Made by a program: the position numbers and the translations under genes | Notes under the pieces: model-generated | Databases searched by the model: none | Told to the model about the DNA's origin: nothing | What the model saw: only the letters and a program-made list of their open reading frames with translations | Assembly: GCA_033032865.1 (NCBI GenBank) | Contig: JAWHQI010000278.1 | Span: 310,001-374,000 of the forward strand | Direction: 5' to 3' | Length of the DNA: 64,000 nucleotides | From: Dactylorhiza incarnata | Lineage: Eukaryota; Streptophyta; Magnoliopsida; Asparagales; Orchidaceae | In this document: positions 42,666-52,658 of the stretch, piece after piece | How the letters are laid out: every line of letters begins with the position of its first letter | How positions within the stretch are numbered: position 1 is the first letter of the stretch

Positions 42666-45463
42666 ACTTTCGGAAAAAACCAATGATAGAAACAATATGA
42701 TTGAACTTGTCAAACTATGCTCTGGGAATTTGTATAAGACCAGTTATGGCCTTCTGTAGTTTGCATACTTGAGGCTCCCCAGGAGTAACATAACCAGGAT
42801 GTTGCTCCGTATAAACTAGATCATGCAAATCACCATAAACCATATTAGCAAGAGATGTTGAGTACACATGTACTCCTTTTCATAGAGCAATGGGAACATC
42901 CTGGTCTGAGTTCACTGAGTGGATAGAACCTTCTTAAGAGGAGAGAGTTAGCCTCAAAGCTACAATATGGGAAGCAGGAGTGGAAGGAGCAATAAAAGTG
43001 GGAAGAGTAGGACGTCATTCATAATTATGAGGAAAAGGTAGGACGGGAGGATGCGAGATTTGTGCAGGAATGAGTGTTGGAGATGCGACATCAAGTGGAG
43101 GAGCATGAATAATATGAAGAGATCATACGAACGCTGGTAAAAAGGAGGTGGGAGATATAGTAGGTGAGATGTCAAAAGAAAGGGTTCTGACGTCCTTGGA
43201 GAAGGAGTAACCTCGAAAAAGTGACATTTGCAGAGATATACTGGTGTTCAGAAATGGGGTCAATGAAGCGATACTCTTTTAAGTAAGAGAATATCCCACG
43301 AAAACACATTTAGTGGCACGATTGGAGAGCCTGTAACGAGCAGATACTGGAATATGAGCGATGGCAGCACAACCAAAAATACGAGGAGTGAGAAGAATAC
43401 ACGTACCGTTTCAATGAAGAATAAAAAAGGTCTTACCACGAATAGTAGAAAACGCCATACGATTACCGAGAAAACAAGAAGGGAGAACAACATCGCCCAA
43501 ATATGATCTGGGAGCATTCATCTGACACAACAGAGTGCAGGAAACATCGATAAGATGGCGAATTTTGCGCTAAGCCACACTATTTTATTGAGTGAAGGCA
43601 AGAGAGTTCCCAGACAAATGATTAGTAGCACTAGAATCAACGAGTCGCCTACTTAGAGCAGCAACACACGTTGCTAGAAGAATTGGCAACAAAAGCAAAT
43701 TTCTTGGAAGCAGTATTCAGAGATTTAATATCTGCATAGGAGAACCATCAGTTGGACTATGATAGCGAAGTGAAGGTGGTGATATGAGCCTGAGTTTAGA
43801 GATGAAAATGAATTGAAAGGAACGCTCGACAGGATGAAGAAGATTGTTGCAGTAAGAGAAAGGAAGATGACCCCCTCTGACCGCCAGTGCGGTCTCTACG
43901 TCCACGGTGTGCTACATGACCAGCAGCATAAGCATAGCTCTCGAAGTGTAGAGTGGGGCTATTATAGGTAAATTTGGGAGGTTGGATATAGTAGAAACAC
44001 AAGTGGAAGTAGCTTCCAATGCGGGAATGTCCGGCTCTGCCAATATCTGTTGATAGATCATTTCGTAGGACTCAAGAAGACATAAAAGATAACATACAAC
44101 AAGGAGTTCCTAAAAATGCTTTTGCGGGGTTGCAAGATCAGCAAAGAAAGGACGATGTTGTAGAAATTCAGCATCGAGAAGCTAAACTTCCTGGTAAGCA
44201 ACATCTTGAAAGAGGTTCACTCGAGCAAAGAGAGCTAAGTACAGGGTGTAGATGCAATCCATTTTGGCACCTTTGGAGTAAAGAGGGGAAAGATGATCTC
44301 AAGTTGTATTTACAGTATCATCATGTCAAATGATAGGTAAACATGCATAAAAAAAACTTATTGCAAATAATGTGCGGACAAGAGCATTATTGGCACCCTA
44401 GTCAGCATAGGTGGGAGATGTAGGCTCGGAAGGAGCGTTTGTGAGATGATGTCATTTGTGTTGTGATCACAAAAAGAAGGTGAATGAGAAACTCCAATCG
44501 AGCCAGTCAATTTGGAAGATTTATCAAGGTTCCCAGAGGAACAGAAATGAGTGACGGGTTGGGAGAAGTGGAAGTTGGATCCGGAGGGAGTCCCATTAAT
44601 GTAGCACGAGCAAATACTGGAAGATTGCGAGGGACATCCAACCTACTCCTATAAAAGAATGAGGGGTTGTCGTGCATAGCTCAAGGAAAGGTGCAGGATG
44701 ACTGAAATGTATCGCACACAGAATGTAGCGCTCGCAGAAATGCAACGCTTGCAGAAATGTAGGGCTCGCAACAATGCAGCACTTGTGGGAATACAACAGG
44801 CAGTTGTTGTGGGCGAGAGGCGCAAGCTCGAATCACGCAACAAAGCTAGTGGGAGGTTAGTGATCGGAGGAGATCGCGGAAGGGAGATGCATTTGGCACA
44901 AGAAAGCAGAGCACGTGATAGAGGAACACGCGGAAGCTCATAGAAACACTTGAGAGATCATTGAAACATGCGGGATCTCCTAGGGTAAGGTGGGAGATCG
45001 CGGAAGGGAGATGCATTTGGCACAAGAAAGCAGAGCACGCGATAGAGGAACACGCGGAAGCTCATAGAAACACGTGAGAGATCATTGAAACATGCGGGAT
45101 CTCCTAGGGTAAGGTGGGAGATCGCGCGAACACATGAGTATGCAGTGTCTCAGGAATTACAAGTCGTCGTTTAGAGTTCGCATGAGACGGAAGTCGCCGG
45201 GAAGAACTCATGGGAGCCTAATTCGTAGGAAACGGGAGTTGAGTTCGCGGGAGACAAAAGTTGTCGGGAACTAAGAAACAACTAGCGAGAGAGCTGGAGC
45301 TCGCAGAACTTGCAGCCTGAGCTCAGTGGAGCAGTTCATAGGACACGCAGTGAGGCAGCGCAAAAGTCATGCGACAAGGAAGCTCTCGTGTGAGGCTGGG
45401 AGCATTCACGGGAGACCGGACTGGGAGTTTCATGTGAGAGGAGAGCAACAAAGAATTCGTCAG
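42666..45463 (-). pseudogene. gag-pol: Element E RT start, integrase, protease and gag remnants plus leader
   Basis: Minus-strand remnants in Copia order. RT N-terminal pieces lie at 42666-42960. The integrase C-terminal block with FGCAAIAHIP and ATKCVFVGYS is at about 43270-43375. Integrase IDVSCTLLCQMNAPRSY and LGNRMAF lie at about 43450-43560. A gap follows where the integrase zinc finger should be. A protease block VDSSATNHLSGN is at about 43610-43645 and a decayed knuckle CYAYAAGHVAH at about 43900-43935. The remainder to 45463 is gag and leader with no continuous frame. Confidence 0.72.
44871..45118. repeat. 124-bp tandem duplication in element E leader
   Basis: Two adjacent copies, 44871-44994 and 44995-45118, both beginning AGATCGCGGAAGGGAG, differing at only two or three positions by eye. 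The duplication is much less diverged than the rest of E, so it may be younger than the element's decay. Confidence 0.9.
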
Positions 45464-45475
45464 GCTCTGATACCA
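45464..45475 (-). other. Primer-binding site (tRNA-iMet), element E
   Basis: Minus strand TGGTATCAGAGC next to the 5' LTR. Confidence 0.88.
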
Positions 45476-45651
45476 CGAGAGAGTTGGAAAATAAAATTTC
45501 TTATTTTATTAATCTAACCCATTACATCGAGGCTCCCCTCTTTATAGAATAAAGGATAAATAATTTCCATTAGGAGATGTGGAACTAAATACAAGATAGA
45601 TGAAGAATCTACAATGACCCTTATTTTATGCTTTTACAATGGGCTTCAACA
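45476..45651 (-). repeat. Element E 5' LTR (176 bp)
   Basis: Plus strand starts CGAGAGAGTTGG (TG expected) and ends CTTCAACA. It pairs with the split 3' LTR 23509-23559 plus 35086-35214, with clear divergence throughout. Confidence 0.85.
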
Positions 45652-46124
45652 ATCTCCATGCAGCAAAATGGAATAGGTAATATGTCATGACAAACAACTA
45701 CAAAAGTGCATTATTGGCACTTGATTCTCAACAAAAACTAATGCTGCAGTAGAAAAAATTTTGCTGCATCGCATCATATTTCTCCTATCTATGCTGATCA
45801 TATAGATACTAAATAATTAGAGTCGAGATCTTCAAAATGTTGATGTATAATCAAAAGAGCAAACTATCTTCTGAAAAAAAACATGTGTAATATGAAAAGA
45901 TTTGATAAGAGGCGGTTTTCAGAATACCATGCCATCCGCATAATAATAATTATGTACATGAATTATATAATTTTAAATAGACTTCAAACAGAATAAATTT
46001 TCATTTTCATTTAAAAAAATCACATTAATGTGTTGGAGAAGGCCCATGTTTAGTTTACTCATAGGTTCTGTACTTAGCTCATGTATAATGGCCCATTGAG
46101 CTCATTCCTCTCTTAGGGTCCTTT
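45652..46124. other. Non-coding DNA and start of an LTR-like remnant
   Basis: AT-rich, with no gene. From 46031 (TGTTGGAGAAGGCCCATG) the sequence looks like the start of a Copia-type LTR. It is split by element H and seems to continue at 51068 (AGTCCCACATCTTGG, then CTCTATATAAGGAGC). I could not fix its right end or a target duplication. Confidence 0.5.
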
Positions 46125-46129
46125 AGTCC

Positions 46130-46206
46130 TGTTAGACTATTATTGTAACCCCTCTATATATAGGGAGCATTTTATAGAAAATTTATTATGTTTTCTCATT
46201 TCAACA
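46130..46206 (+). repeat. Element H 5' LTR (77 bp)
   Basis: Starts TGTTAGACTATTATTG and ends ATTTCAACA, with a TATA-like CTCTATATATAGGG at 46152-46165. It is shorter than the LTRs of most autonomous Copia elements and within the size range of TRIM elements. Confidence 0.95.
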
Positions 46207-46218
46207 TGGTATCAGAGC
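46207..46218 (+). other. Primer-binding site (tRNA-iMet), element H
   Basis: TGGTATCAGAGC with no spacer after the LTR. The leader to 46636 is G/C-rich with a 59-bp repeat (46342-46400, then 46401-46452) built from CCGCTAGCAGCGACTGCAGC units. Confidence 0.95.
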
Positions 46219-46636
46219 AAAGCCGATCCCGCGTACCCTAATCCTCTCGTTCGCGTCTCCCGTCGCTCGCTCGCCGTCCGCTAGCCGCGCCTCCTTCAGC
46301 GACCGCCGCCCGACTTCAGCGCCTGCTTCAGCGACCTCCTCGCCCGCCGCTAGCAGCGACTGCAGCGCTCGCCTCGCCCGTCCGCTAACAGCGCCCGTCC
46401 GCCCGCCGCTAGCAGCGACTGCAGCGCTCGCCTCGCCCATCCGCTAACAACGACCGCCTCGCCCGATCCTTGGTTCTTCTCCTGTTCCGGCGCCGGCACA
46501 TCATGCAGTAAGTCCTGACTTCTCCGGCGCCGTCTTCTCTTCTTGATGGAGGTTTTTGGGTGGATTGTTTCTCCTTTACCATCCACCGCTTGATGCCCTA
46601 ATCCTTGGGTGTTCTCTGGATTTCTATTCCTGAGCC

Positions 46637-49600
46637 ATGGGATCTAGTGGCGCGGACTCTCCCGCTATCTCCACCGGAGTTACTCCATCTCCCGTTTCCG
46701 GTGGTGCTCCTCCGCCGGTCTTCTACCGTGGAACCACGGATCACAATACCTCTCAAATCACTACCATTCGCCTAGATGAATTTAATTACCTCTCATGGTC
46801 CCGGTCTATCACGCTTGCCCTCAAAAGTAGGCGTCTCTTTGGCTATGTCACTGGCCAAATGAACGAACCGGATAGGAATTCTCCTGAATGGCTGCAATGG
46901 GAATCAGAGAATTCCTTAGTGATGTCCTGGCTCACTAATTCGATGCAGGAGTCCATTGCCCGCAACTATCTATTTCTGGACAATGCTACTGATATTTGGC
47001 ATCGTGCGGAGTCTACTTACTCTCGCCGTGGAAATGCTGCTCAAATCTTCCAGCTGCGCCGAAAAATCTGTTTACTCAGGCAGGGTGATCGTCCTCCTTC
47101 AGCCTACTACTTGGAGTTCACGCAGCTTTACCAAGAGTATGATCATTTTGATCCTCTTGTCTTTGCTAGCCCTATTGATGCGGCAATGGTTAGAGCCAGG
47201 GATGACCGCAATCGCATATTTGAATTTCTTCATGGATTGCACCGCGACTTCAATCAGATCAGTGCTCAGATTCTGGGACGCCCGCAGATACCTTCTCTTC
47301 CTGAGGTCTACAGTTTAGTGCAGCAGGAGTTTGATCGCCGTCAGACTCTCCTTCCTGACTCTGTGCCGGAGAGCTCTGCCCTTGCCGCTTCTACCCCCTC
47401 TCGTCTTGGTATGCGTCCATCACGGGACCCCAAGTCGAGGAGTTCTGATAAGGATCACCTTCTATGTGATTATTGTGGTAAGAGTCGCCACACTCGGGAT
47501 ACCTGCTTCCGGCTTCATGGGTTCCCTACCCCAAGAGGGGGTGCTCCACCTCGTGGTGGTCGTGGTTCTGGACGCTTCTCTGGACGTCATGCTGCTCCAC
47601 GTGAAGCCCATCATATTGATGCTGGTGCCGACATCTCTCAGGGTTACTCGGTTACTGATGCCTCTGCCACTCTTGGTGGCTTTACTGCGGACGAAATGTT
47701 GGCTCTCCGACGCATGATGCAGGGCCTTTCTGCGGAGCCTTCTGCCTCTTCCTCCTACGCTCACACGGGACTGCCAGGTGCCCATTCTGCTGTTTCTCCT
47801 CCCTCCACTCAATGGGTCATTGACTCTGGGGCCACGGATCATATGACCTGGTCCTCTACAGGTTTTGTTTCCTATACTCCTCTCTCTGGGCGTGACAAGG
47901 TGAGCATTGCCGATGGTTCCCTTTCCTCTATTGCCGGGAAGGGCACCATCCCCTGCTCCTCTCTTACCTTGTCCTCTGTTCTTCATGTTCCCACATTTAC
48001 TCGTAACCTTCTTTCCATCAGTCACTTAACTAACTCCATGCATTGCTCTGTGACCTTTCTTCCGTCTTCTTGTGTTTTTCAGGACCTGACGACGGGGAAG
48101 GTGATTGGCTCTGGTAGCATGGTGAATGGTCTCTATGTGCTCGACTCTGGCGCACCTCCTCCGACTCTCGCTCTCCACTCCAGCACTGTCCATCCTTTGT
48201 ACTCCTGGCACTGCCGCCTAGGACACCCCTCTATCCCTGTTATGAAGTTGTTATTTCCTACTATGCCTACTGCTACTTTTGAGACTTTTGTGTGTGATGT
48301 CTGTAGTTTAAATAAACATATTCGTACTTCATTTAAGCATGTTTCGTTACCTAGTTCTAATCCTTTTGCTATTATTCATACGGATGTTTGGGGTCCATGT
48401 CAGGTCCCTTCGATTTCTGGTTGTGTGTGGTTTGTTACGTTCATTGACTGCTTCTCTCGTACTACTTGGTTGTATTTGATGCGTCACAAAAGTGATGTTT
48501 TTTCTATTTTTCGCCGATTTCATAATATGATCTCCACCCAGTTTCAATCCAAAATTAAAATACTTCGTAGTGACAATGGCCGTGAATACATTGATTCGCA
48601 GTTTGAGCACTATCTTGCTGATCATGGCATTCTCCACCAAACTACCTGTGCCTATTCCCCAGCACAAAATGGTGTTGCTGAGCGGAAAAATCGTCATCTC
48701 TTGGAGGTTGCTCGGTGTTTATTGTCCACCATGCATCTCCCGAAATTTTATTGGGGTGATGTTGTTCTTACTGCTGCATACCTCATCAATCGTATGCCAA
48801 CACGTGTCCTTGGGAATTCTACCCCCCTCGCTACTCTCCATGTACCCCCTACCCGGCTTCCCTTTAGGGTGTTTGGTTGTGTTTGTTTTGTTCATATACA
48901 CCACCCTCGCCCATCCAAACTTGATCCTCGTGCTCTCAAGTGTGTCTTTATTGGTTACTCACCGATGCAAAAGGGGTACAAGTGCTTTCATCCTCCTACC
49001 AGGAAAGTGTTTATCAGTATGGATGTCACATTCCGTGAATCCGAGTCCTATTACCCTCCCGCTGATGCTACCTCCACCACCGTATCCCCCCCTTCGGGTG
49101 TCTCCTCTGTTCCTCTCCCTATACCTCCATCGTACCCCTCACTTCAGGGGGAGACTCCAGTGGAAGTGAGTCCTCCTGTACTGGTTGAAACTCCAGTGGA
49201 AGTGAGTCCTCCTTCACCTCCGTCCTTGCAGGTATATACTCGGCGTGTAAAGAGGACAAGCACACAAGATCAAGCTATGCTACCAGAACAGTCAGTGGAT
49301 CCTGACTCAGGGCCTTCTGATCCTCCAATTGTCATTCGAAAAGGTATCCGGTCTTGTACTCGCCATCCTCTATCAAATTATGTATCTTATGATTCTCTTT
49401 CTCCCTCCTACAAGACCTTTGTCTCTTCCCTTGCTGCTTTTTCCATACCTGTTTCGTGGCAGCAGGCTCTTGAGGTCCCTATGTGGCGTGAGGCGATGGT
49501 TGAGGAAATGAAGGCTCTAGAGAAGAATCATACTTGGGATTTAGTTCCTCTTACCCATGGAAAGAAACTTGTTGGGTGCAAGTGGGTGTTCTCGGTGAAA

Positions 49601-50983
49601 CAGAACCCCCAAGGGATTGTTGAAAGATGTAAAGCGAGGTTGGTTGCAAGGGGTTACACTCAAATCCATGGCATCGACTATCAGGATACGTTTGCCCCGG
49701 TGGCCAAGATGAATACAGTCAGGGTCTTACTATCCGTTGCTGCTTGCAAAAATTGGGATCTTTTACAGCTGGATGTGAAGAATGCCTTTCTCCATGGTGA
49801 CTTGGAAGAGGAGGTCTATATGTCTCCCCCTCCAGGTCTTACTCCAGGTAATGCTGCAGGAAAAATATGCAGGGTGTTAAAGGCTCTATATGGACTGAAG
49901 CAGTCCCCGAGAGCATGGTTTTGTCGCTTCCACAAGGCTATGGTGTCGTTTGGATACAGTCAGAGCAACGCAGATCATACGATGTTCATCAAACATCAGC
50001 TTGGGAAAACTACTGTTCTCATTGTGTATGTTGATGATATCGTCATAACAGGTGATGATGTGGAGGAAATTCAGAATTTAAAGGCAAAGCTAGCTAAAGA
50101 GTTTGAGGTCAAGGACCTGGGAAAACTCAGGTACTTCTTGGGAATTGAAGTTGCTAGATCTAAGCAGGGTATATTTGTCTCTCAGCGAAAATACATGTTA
50201 GATCTGCTTGAAAAAATGGGGATGAGCGGATGCAGACCAGCTGACACTCCGATTGAAACAAATCACCGACTGGGGCGTGATGATGGAGGGGATATTGAAG
50301 ATATCTCAGGATTCCAGAGATTAGTGGGGAGGTTGATATACCTGTCCCATACTCGCCCTGATATCTCCTATGCGGTGAGTGTGGTGAGTCAGTACATGCA
50401 CGCTCCTAAGACCCGACATATGGATGCTGCACACAGGATTCTACGGTACCTCAAGTCTTCACCAGGAAGGGGTATCCTGTTTGCTCAAAATACTGATCTA
50501 AAGATTGAAGTCTATACTGATGCTGATTGGGCAGGGTCTGTTGACGATAGGCGATCTACTTCTGGATACTGCTCTCTTGTTGGAGGCAACCTTGTTACCT
50601 GGAGGAGCAAGAAGCAACAAGTTGTGGCGAGATCCAGTGCCGAGGCCGAGTTTAGAGCTATGGCCCAGGGGGTCTGTGAAGGTTTATGGCTTCGGGCTTT
50701 ACTGAGGGACCTTGACCTTGTGGAAGAAGGACCCATCCGGCTGTATTGTGACAACAAGTCAGCCATCAGTATCGCACACAATCCCGTTCAACATGACCGG
50801 ACGAAACACATTGAGGTGGATCGGCACTTTATCAAGGAAAACATTGAAAGAAGAATTGTGTGTACTCCTTTTGTGCCTTCCAACAGGCAGCTAGCAGACA
50901 TTCTCACCAAAGGACTGAGCGGGAACATATATAGCAAGATTGTGGACAAGTTGGGCATGATTGATATCTTCCGCCCAACTTGA
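46637..50983 (+). CDS. gag-pol: Element H Gag-Pol polyprotein, intact (1448 aa)
   Basis: ATG at 46637 in a good context (GCCATGG). Gag core is about residues 35-240 (ITTIRLDEFNYLSWSRS, ALKSRRLFGYV). CCHC knuckle starts at C277 (CDYCGKSRHTRDTC). Protease WVIDSGATDHMT has D396. Integrase: HCRLGHPS with CDVC, DVWGPCQV, RSDNGREYID, AQNGVAERKNRH. RT: KARLVARGYTQIHG, QLDVKNAFLHGDL, YVDD from Y1131. RNase H: YTDADWAGSVDDRRS, ARSSAEAEFRAM, CDNKSAISIAHN, TKHIEVDRHFIKEN, LADILTKGLSGN. The stop (50981-50983) is immediately before the polypurine tract. No stops or frameshifts. Shorter open frames on the other strand within it are shadows. Confidence 0.96.
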   Translation: MGSSGADSPAISTGVTPSPVSGGAPPPVFYRGTTDHNTSQITTIRLDEFNYLSWSRSITLALKSRRLFGYVTGQMNEPDRNSPEWLQWESENSLVMSWLTNSMQESIARNYLFLDNATDIWHRAESTYSRRGNAAQIFQLRRKICLLRQGDRPPSAYYLEFTQLYQEYDHFDPLVFASPIDAAMVRARDDRNRIFEFLHGLHRDFNQISAQILGRPQIPSLPEVYSLVQQEFDRRQTLLPDSVPESSALAASTPSRLGMRPSRDPKSRSSDKDHLLCDYCGKSRHTRDTCFRLHGFPTPRGGAPPRGGRGSGRFSGRHAAPREAHHIDAGADISQGYSVTDASATLGGFTADEMLALRRMMQGLSAEPSASSSYAHTGLPGAHSAVSPPSTQWVIDSGATDHMTWSSTGFVSYTPLSGRDKVSIADGSLSSIAGKGTIPCSSLTLSSVLHVPTFTRNLLSISHLTNSMHCSVTFLPSSCVFQDLTTGKVIGSGSMVNGLYVLDSGAPPPTLALHSSTVHPLYSWHCRLGHPSIPVMKLLFPTMPTATFETFVCDVCSLNKHIRTSFKHVSLPSSNPFAIIHTDVWGPCQVPSISGCVWFVTFIDCFSRTTWLYLMRHKSDVFSIFRRFHNMISTQFQSKIKILRSDNGREYIDSQFEHYLADHGILHQTTCAYSPAQNGVAERKNRHLLEVARCLLSTMHLPKFYWGDVVLTAAYLINRMPTRVLGNSTPLATLHVPPTRLPFRVFGCVCFVHIHHPRPSKLDPRALKCVFIGYSPMQKGYKCFHPPTRKVFISMDVTFRESESYYPPADATSTTVSPPSGVSSVPLPIPPSYPSLQGETPVEVSPPVLVETPVEVSPPSPPSLQVYTRRVKRTSTQDQAMLPEQSVDPDSGPSDPPIVIRKGIRSCTRHPLSNYVSYDSLSPSYKTFVSSLAAFSIPVSWQQALEVPMWREAMVEEMKALEKNHTWDLVPLTHGKKLVGCKWVFSVKQNPQGIVERCKARLVARGYTQIHGIDYQDTFAPVAKMNTVRVLLSVAACKNWDLLQLDVKNAFLHGDLEEEVYMSPPPGLTPGNAAGKICRVLKALYGLKQSPRAWFCRFHKAMVSFGYSQSNADHTMFIKHQLGKTTVLIVYVDDIVITGDDVEEIQNLKAKLAKEFEVKDLGKLRYFLGIEVARSKQGIFVSQRKYMLDLLEKMGMSGCRPADTPIETNHRLGRDDGGDIEDISGFQRLVGRLIYLSHTRPDISYAVSVVSQYMHAPKTRHMDAAHRILRYLKSSPGRGILFAQNTDLKIEVYTDADWAGSVDDRRSTSGYCSLVGGNLVTWRSKKQQVVARSSAEAEFRAMAQGVCEGLWLRALLRDLDLVEEGPIRLYCDNKSAISIAHNPVQHDRTKHIEVDRHFIKENIERRIVCTPFVPSNRQLADILTKGLSGNIYSKIVDKLGMIDIFRPT

Positions 50984-50990
50984 GGGGGAG

Positions 50991-51067
50991 TGTTAGACTA
51001 TTATTGTAACCCCTCTATATATAGAGAGCATTTTATAGAAAATTTATTATGTTTTCTCATTTCAACA
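50991..51067 (+). repeat. Element H 3' LTR (77 bp)
   Basis: Differs from the 5' LTR by one base (TATAGAGAGC against TATAGGGAGC). Followed by the target duplication AGTCC. Confidence 0.95.
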
Positions 51068-51072
51068 AGTCC

Positions 51073-51949
51073 CACATCTTGGATTCATTCTTAGCTTCTT
51101 CTCCTTCTCTCTATATAAGGAGCATCTTGTATGTGTTAAAGCATCCTTTTAATTAAAAGAGAATAATTTATTTGCCTCTTTTATTCTATAATTACTCATT
51201 TTATACAATATGAATAGTTTGAGAGGAATTATTTTATTTACTACGAAGTCAGTACTTTATATCAATATTCTACTGTTTACTGTATTCTGCACAGCAGGAT
51301 GCATGTTGATCATGGGCTTCTGAGTTTTGGCATGCCAATAAGAGAATATAAATGCAAATTCATTTTAACAAAATAAATACTACTAAAAAAGATGTCATTT
51401 TTCTACCAAGGCCATAATCTTAGGATTTTGGAGATACCTGAGAATTCCAGCGCATTGATTTTGGAAATGATATTTTCGATAAAATGTTAGGTAGCTCCTC
51501 AGCCATAACCTATTCAGAAGATAAAGAAGCATAAAACTTTCAATGAATGTGAATGGGTGAGAGAAAAAGGCTTAAACTAAATGTACGGAAAATAAATCAG
51601 TATGAAAAAGGATAAACTTCAAAGGAATCAGAGTCTTAAACCAAAGGCACTCATAGCACCTCCAGTATTCTCACGCTTAAACTAATTCCTGCTTTGGGTA
51701 AGTGTCATATACTCCTATACTGCTTTGGGCAAGTGCTGTATACTCCAGTACGCTAGATTAATTTGAACAATTCTAGACATCCTTTAATCTGCACTGGTAA
51801 ACTCTTCTTGAACCATGTGCTTCTATGGAGGATAGAAGAACTGAAAAACATCTAAATATGTGAATTTTTCACCAGCTTTTATGTCAAGCAACGGAAACTA
51901 ACAGCAGTGCAAGATTGAGGCATATCATGTAACTAAGCAGAATACACTT
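51073..51949. other. Non-coding DNA
   Basis: The first 130 or so bases appear to be the continuation of the LTR-like remnant begun at 46031 (TATATAAGGAGC near 51111). The rest is AT-rich with no gene, RNA or element ends seen. Confidence 0.55.
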
Positions 51950-52153
51950 TGTGGAAAAGTACAGAAAATGGAGAAATAAAAAGAAATAATTTTATTAATT
52001 TCTCTCACATTCTTACGTACAAATATTTGCACACTTATATAGGAAGAGAAAAAGGAGAAGCAATCCCATTCTAAAATGTGAGACTAAAACATAAAGAGAT
52101 AGCGGGCTCTAGATGGGCCTTGCAATGGACCTTTGTACATAGGTTATTCATCA
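51950..52153 (-). repeat. Element I 3' LTR (204 bp)
   Basis: Plus strand starts TGTGGAAAAGTACAG and ends TTATTCATCA, and is clearly related to the LTR of C. The polypurine tract complement CTCCCCCGC follows at 52154-52162. The matching 5' LTR lies beyond the window. Confidence 0.88.
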
Positions 52154-52658
52154 CTCCCCCGCAAGCTGGAGCATACAGATCATAAGCACCAAGCTTGGAC
52201 AGGAACTGATAATATATCGGTCATGGTAAGGCCTTAGTGAGAATATCAACAACTTGCCCGGCAGCAGAAACATGTTTTAATTCCAGTTTCTTCAGTTGAA
52301 CATTCTGCCGTATGAAGTGACAATCAACTTCGATATGTTTGGTGCGTTCGTGAAATACGGGATTCTTGGCAATATGTATAGAAGCTTGACTATCGCAATA
52401 GAGAATCGCTGGTGTGGGAAGTTTAACACCCAGATCGCTAAGAAAGCTTTCCAACCAAGTAAGCTCAGACACAACAGAGGACATTGAACGATACTCAGCC
52501 TTGGCTGATGAGCGGGCAACTACAAACTGCTTCTTGTTGCGCCAGGTGATGAGGTGACCACCAAAGTATGTACAATATCCACTTGTTGAACGTCGATCAT
52601 ATAGAGAGCCAGCGTAGTTAGCATCAGAGTAGGCAATAAGAGATAAGGAAGAAGAAGG
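52154..52658 (-). pseudogene. pol: Element I RNase H end of pol
   Basis: Minus-strand RNase H: DRRSTSGYCTYFGGHLITW, SSAKAEYRSM, CDSQASIHIAKN, TKHIEVDCHFIRQ, VDILTKALP. The readable frame spans about 52221-52650 with one frame change near 52490. It stops at GAAGG (52654-52658), the target of J; the remainder of pol resumes at 63899. Confidence 0.88.

Larger units (their letters stand above)
23509..45651 (-). mobile_element. Element E: old Ty1/Copia element hosting C, D, F and G
   Basis: Decayed Copia on the minus strand. Its own sequence survives as 23509-23559, 35091-35845, 37263-37646 and 42666-45651. LTRs are recognisable: the 3' LTR is split (23509-23559 plus 35086-35214) and the 5' LTR is 45476-45651. 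The primer site is at 45464-45475. Its RT/RNase H, integrase and protease pieces run in the right minus-strand order. Inserted into it are C (TSD ACATT), F (TSD CCTGG) and G (TSD GGATT). I could not find a matching 5-bp duplication at its own ends, and the 5' LTR terminus is CG where TG is expected, both in keeping with age. Confidence 0.85.
46130..51067 (+). mobile_element. Element H: intact Ty1/Copia element with 77-bp LTRs
   Basis: Full-length plus-strand element with TSD AGTCC (46125-46129 and 51068-51072). Its 77-bp LTRs (46130-46206 and 50991-51067) differ at one base by eye. The primer site directly abuts the 5' LTR and a GAGGGGGAG polypurine tract abuts the 3' LTR. One uninterrupted 1448-codon ORF carries all catalytic motifs. 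It appears autonomous and young. Confidence 0.96.

Noticed and set aside
47462..48025. 187-codon minus-strand ORF inside H
   Set aside because: Shadow of the intact H polyprotein; no independent promoter-like sequence.
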